Assembly (NCBI GenBank): GCA_000503195.1
Contig: AYSC01000028.1
Span: forward strand, 116-53,052
Reading direction: 5' to 3'
Source of the DNA: Blastomonas sp. CACIA14H2
GTDB lineage: Bacteria > Pseudomonadota > Alphaproteobacteria > Sphingomonadales > Sphingomonadaceae
Length of the DNA: 52,937 bases
Below are positions 51,639 to 52,937 of this stretch, piece by piece (position 1 is the stretch's first letter; each line of letters starts with the position of its first letter). Below the pieces are notes generated by a model. The model saw only the letters and a list, made by a program, of their open reading frames with translations, made no database searches and was not told where the DNA came from. The position numbers and the translations under genes were made by a program.

Positions 51639-52937
51639 ATGTGCGGTATCGTTGGAATTCTGGCCCGTCGCGATGTTGTCGACGATCTGATCGATGGGCT
51701 CAAGCGGATGGAATATCGCGGTTATGATTCGGCCGGGGTGTGCACGGTGCACGAGGGCCGGCTGGTGCGCAGGCGCGCCGAGGGCAAGCTGCGCAACCTG
51801 GCCGAGGTGCTGGTCCGCGATCCTGCCCCCGGCCATGTCGGCATCGCGCACACGCGCTGGGCGACGCACGGCGCGCCGACCACCGCCAATGCGCACCCGC
51901 ATGCCACCGGCGAGGTCGCGCTGGTGCACAATGGCATCATCGAGAATTTCAAGTCGCTGCGCGATGCGCTGATGCAGCGTGGCCGCGTGTTCGAGAGCGA
52001 GACCGATACCGAGGTGGTCGCGCATCTGGTGAGCGAACGGATCGAGGCGGGCGACAGCCCCGAGGAGGCGGTCAAGGCGGTGCTGCCGCAGCTGCGCGGC
52101 GCGTTCGCGCTCGCCATCGCGTTCCGCCAGCATCCCGATCTGCTGATCGGCGCGCGGCTGGGCTCGCCGCTGGTGCTCGGCTATGGCGAGGACGAGACCT
52201 ATCTCGGCTCCGACGCGCTCGCGCTCGCGCCGCTGACGCAGCGGATCGCCTATCTGGAAGAGGGCGACTGGGTGGTGCTGACCCGCGAGGGCGCGCAGGT
52301 CTACGATGCCGACAACCGGCCGGTCGAGCGCGAGGTGACGCTGTCGGGCGTCACCGGCGCGCTGATCGACAAGGGCAATCACCGCCACTTCATGCAGAAG
52401 GAAATCTTCGAACAGCCGGTGGTCGTGGCGCAGACGCTGCAGAGCTATATCCGCTCGGTCGAGCAGCAGGTGGCGCTGCCGCAGATGGACTTTGCGCTGT
52501 CGGATATCGAGCGGGTGACGATCATCGCCTGCGGCACCGCCTCCTATGTCGGGCTGATCGGCAAATACTGGATCGAGCAGCTCGCGCGCGTTCCGGTCGA
52601 GGTCGATGTCGCGTCCGAGTTCCGTTATCGCGATCCGGTGCTCACGCCGAACATGCTCGGCGTGGTCGTCTCGCAATCGGGCGAGACGGCGGACACGCTC
52701 GCGGCGCTGCGCCACATGAAGGCGGGCGGGGTGACCACCGCAGGCATCATCAACGTGCCGACCAGCTCGATGGCGCGCGAGGTCGATCTGCTGCTGCCGA
52801 CGCATGCCGGGCCCGAGATCGGGGTCGCCTCGACCAAGGCGTTCACCTGTCAGCTCGCGGTGATGGCCGCGCTCGCGGTGAACCTCGCGCGCGCCAGGGG
52901 CAGGCTCGATGCGGCGCAAGAGGCCGAGATCGTCCGT
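51639..52937 (+). CDS. glmS: Glutamine-fructose-6-phosphate aminotransferase, 3' end cut by window
   Basis: First enzyme of the hexosamine pathway. The frame stays open from ATG 51639 to the last base (433 codons), so the final part of the usual ~607 residues is missing. The N-terminal glutaminase has the nucleophile Cys2 (MCGIVGI) and 'THGAPTTANAHPH'. The isomerase part has SIS motifs 'IIACGTASYVG' and 'VVSQSGETADTLAALRHMK'. It works upstream of GlmU in the same pathway. No Gram-positive glmS ribozyme is visible ahead of it; the spacer after vapC is only 15 bases. Confidence 0.95.
   Translation, partial: MCGIVGILARRDVVDDLIDGLKRMEYRGYDSAGVCTVHEGRLVRRRAEGKLRNLAEVLVRDPAPGHVGIAHTRWATHGAPTTANAHPHATGEVALVHNGIIENFKSLRDALMQRGRVFESETDTEVVAHLVSERIEAGDSPEEAVKAVLPQLRGAFALAIAFRQHPDLLIGARLGSPLVLGYGEDETYLGSDALALAPLTQRIAYLEEGDWVVLTREGAQVYDADNRPVEREVTLSGVTGALIDKGNHRHFMQKEIFEQPVVVAQTLQSYIRSVEQQVALPQMDFALSDIERVTIIACGTASYVGLIGKYWIEQLARVPVEVDVASEFRYRDPVLTPNMLGVVVSQSGETADTLAALRHMKAGGVTTAGIINVPTSSMAREVDLLLPTHAGPEIGVASTKAFTCQLAVMAALAVNLARARGRLDAAQEAEIVR

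Noticed and set aside
51600-51640. glmS ribozyme upstream of glmS
   Set aside because: Only 15 bases separate vapC and glmS, and this ribozyme is a Gram-positive feature.
50721-52919. 732-codon minus-strand ORF opposite vapBC and glmS
   Set aside because: Spans three real plus-strand genes and a promoter; antisense bias only.

Overview
This window is high-GC chromosomal DNA with short intergenic gaps, many 1-, 4- and 8-base gene overlaps, and many small GC-rich palindromic repeats between genes. Several traits point to an alphaproteobacterium, most likely a sphingomonad (Sphingomonadales): the ccmCDEFGHI order, long Pst permeases with periplasmic insertions, an orphan gspIJK set, an HprK-related kinase/PqqD cassette, and repeats of the 'cgtcattcccgcg' and 'cccgagcgaagtcgaggga' types. 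The placement is inferred from gene content; no 16S gene is present. Most of the window is core metabolism. No phage, insertion sequence, CRISPR array or plasmid function was seen.

Layout. 1-6919 (+): e(P4)-type acid phosphatase lipoprotein, CoA-transferase subunit B, an alpha/beta hydrolase, a DUF305 membrane protein, two glutathione transferases, an extended SDR and a beta-lactamase-fold serine hydrolase. 6920-11165 (-): an apparent operon of a prolyl-4-hydroxylase-like oxygenase, an NRAMP-like transporter lacking the metal ligands, and the 5-oxoprolinase subunits PxpA, PxpB and PxpC. 11270-13346 (+): type II secretion minor pseudopilins GspI, GspJ and GspK, followed by tRNA-His and a leucine-type amino acid dehydrogenase. 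14948-20004 (+): cytochrome c maturation operon ccmCDEFGHI without ccmA or ccmB, then kup with a possible short leader ORF, and a small monooxygenase.

22428-33836 (-): a degenerate retropepsin-like secreted protein, nitronate monooxygenase, leuA with a leucine-rich leader peptide and large hairpin, a YceI protein, bioA, bioD, bioF, ilvC, ilvN and ilvB. The ilvB leader carries a good promoter, a direct repeat and an intrinsic terminator. This block joins branched-chain amino acid synthesis to biotin synthesis. miaA and serB start head to head with overlapping 5' ends. 36042-37972 (-): an orphan lipoprotein of locally different composition and an SDR dehydrogenase.

38112-45661 (-): the complete phosphate module phoR, then pstS-pstC-pstA-pstB-phoU-phoB behind a three-half-site Pho box. 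45849-48629 (+): a four-gene cassette (Tat-like exported protein, PqqD-like chaperone, HprK-related kinase A, nucleotidyltransferase-fold protein). It resembles a peptide or protein modification system and is the most interesting locus here. 48797 to end: phosphoglycolate phosphatase (-), then glmU, a vapBC toxin-antitoxin pair and glmS (+, cut by the window end). The TA pair sits inside the amino-sugar locus.

A recurring theme is repeat elements lying at the 5' ends of genes for exported proteins (the acid phosphatase, gspJ and ccmH), where they stay open in frame and blur the true start codon.
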